Assembly: GCA_002377645.1 (NCBI GenBank) | Contig: DFQF01000069.1 | Span: 1 to 44,565 of the forward strand | Source of the DNA: Nitrospinaceae bacterium UBA3496 | GTDB lineage: Bacteria; UBA8248 | Direction of reading: 5' to 3' | Length of the DNA: 44,565 nucleotides | In this document: positions 44,071 to 44,565 of the stretch, piece by piece | Numbering within the stretch: the stretch's first letter is position 1 | Layout of the letters: every line of letters begins with the position of its first letter | Translations under genes and position numbers: made by a program | Notes under the pieces: model-generated | What the model was told of the DNA's origin: nothing | Databases searched by the model: none | What the model saw: only the letters and a program-made list of their open reading frames with translations

Positions 44071-44565
44071 TTACCGTCTCAATTTACTCTTTTTCGAGAA
44101 AAAATGCTTTGACAAACTTTTCTCAAAAGCATGGAACAATTCTAAATCTTTTTCGAAATAATCAGGTGTATTTATATAGAGAAATTTAAACAACCTTCTT
44201 TGATACAAATAAGCTACAACCTTAACTCTACACTTTCTTTTATCAACAACATTCAAGAGTTCGTTCCTTAAATCTCTCGACCTTTTAAGTTCTTTTTGGG
44301 TATATGGACCAGAAAATGGTTCCAAAGCATGCAATTGTTTTTCTTTTTCTTTTTTCTTACTCAATTCTATTTTCAGGCCCATTTCTCCCTTCAAAAAGAA
44401 TTCCGCTCTCTGAAAAAAGTTTTTATTTTTTTTTGATACTGATTCTTCAAAAGAAAGAAATTTTCCAGAGGAGTAAACTCGAAGATCATTATGAGGTGGC
44501 AACAAGAGCTTCCGGTAAATCTCCAAAAGTTTTATTTCAAATTTTGGATTCTCAAAAATACCTGT
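44071..44565 (-). CDS. Unrecognised basic protein, N-terminus cut by the window edge
   Basis: The frame is open from the right edge to a TAA at 44071, giving at least 164 residues. A TTG at 44526 exists but the upstream codons stay open, so the real start lies outside the window. The visible protein is very lysine- and glutamate-rich, with SKKKEKEKQ and SLSKHFFSKKSK stretches, and no signal or membrane segment is visible. No motif is recognised. It precedes the phosphoesterase gene without a gap, and the two overlap in frame-shifted fashion near the end, so they are probably co-transcribed. Confidence 0.6.
   Translation of the reverse strand, partial: TGIFENPKFEIKLLEIYRKLLLPPHNDLRVYSSGKFLSFEESVSKKNKNFFQRAEFFLKGEMGLKIELSKKKEKEKQLHALEPFSGPYTQKELKRSRDLRNELLNVVDKRKCRVKVVAYLYQRRLFKFLYINTPDYFEKDLELFHAFEKSLSKHFFSKKSKLRR

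Overview
The window is a chromosomal segment from a low-G+C bacterium (roughly 35-37% G+C by eye). It is gene-dense, with about 45 protein genes on both strands in short operons. I see no rRNA, tRNA, CRISPR array, insertion sequence or phage gene. No gap without a gene exceeds about 250 bp. The content suggests a free-living, probably marine, heterotrophic Gram-negative of the broad Deltaproteobacteria/SAR324-like kind: a TAXI-type TRAP transporter, several acyl-CoA enzymes, a tungsten aldehyde oxidoreductase, a C5 heme pathway, a PII/GlnD nitrogen circuit, and a small cysteine-rich protein of the PxxKW type known from deltaproteobacteria. The lineage is inference and is not settled by this sequence. 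TTG and GTG start codons are frequent.

Region 1 (1-11044, minus strand). A secreted protein is cut by the left edge. Upstream of it lies a long co-directional run with very short gaps: a HemX/CcsA-type membrane protein, hemA, hemC, hemD, hemB, a thiolase, an enoyl-CoA hydratase, a YcgN-like cysteine-cluster protein, two tandem EamA transporters and the GTPase MeaB. It combines tetrapyrrole synthesis from glutamyl-tRNA to uroporphyrinogen III with short-chain acyl-CoA metabolism.

Region 2 (11138-19123, mostly plus). pyrD-pyrK (NAD-linked dihydroorotate dehydrogenase) and a small unknown gene are followed by a minus-strand 3-hydroxyisobutyrate-dehydrogenase-like gene. Then come a glyoxalase-fold protein, a CLC chloride transporter with CBS domains, a Gfo/Idh/MocA oxidoreductase, a PlsC-type acyltransferase and an SDR.

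Region 3 (19151-26549, minus). A fused TRAP permease and its TAXI solute-binding protein are separated by a strong hairpin, and a G9/C9 tract abuts a TATAAT box upstream. Next are ubiX, a second hydroxyacid-dehydrogenase-like gene, a structured intergenic element that may be a small RNA, a CPA1 Na+/H+ antiporter and a third EamA transporter.

Region 4 (26766-38289). A small monooxygenase-SDR-cupin operon lies behind a perfect 11-bp inverted repeat. It is followed by a flavin reductase and a metallo-beta-lactamase-fold hydrolase (minus), then a PIG-L deacetylase and aldehyde:ferredoxin oxidoreductase (plus). A divergent redox cluster comes next: acyl-CoA dehydrogenase plus thioredoxin-like ferredoxin on one side; on the other, LutA, a LutB-LutC fusion and an acyl-CoA dehydrogenase lacking the usual catalytic glutamate.

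Region 5 (38301-44565). glnB-glnD-glnA (minus) end at a strong terminator. Divergent to them is the PxxKW-type protein. The window closes with a YfcE-like phosphoesterase whose N-terminus has no standard start codon, and an unrecognised protein cut by the right edge. The most interesting leads are the Lut/acyl-CoA dehydrogenase cluster, the structured element near 24.3 kb and the homopolymer in the TRAP promoter region.
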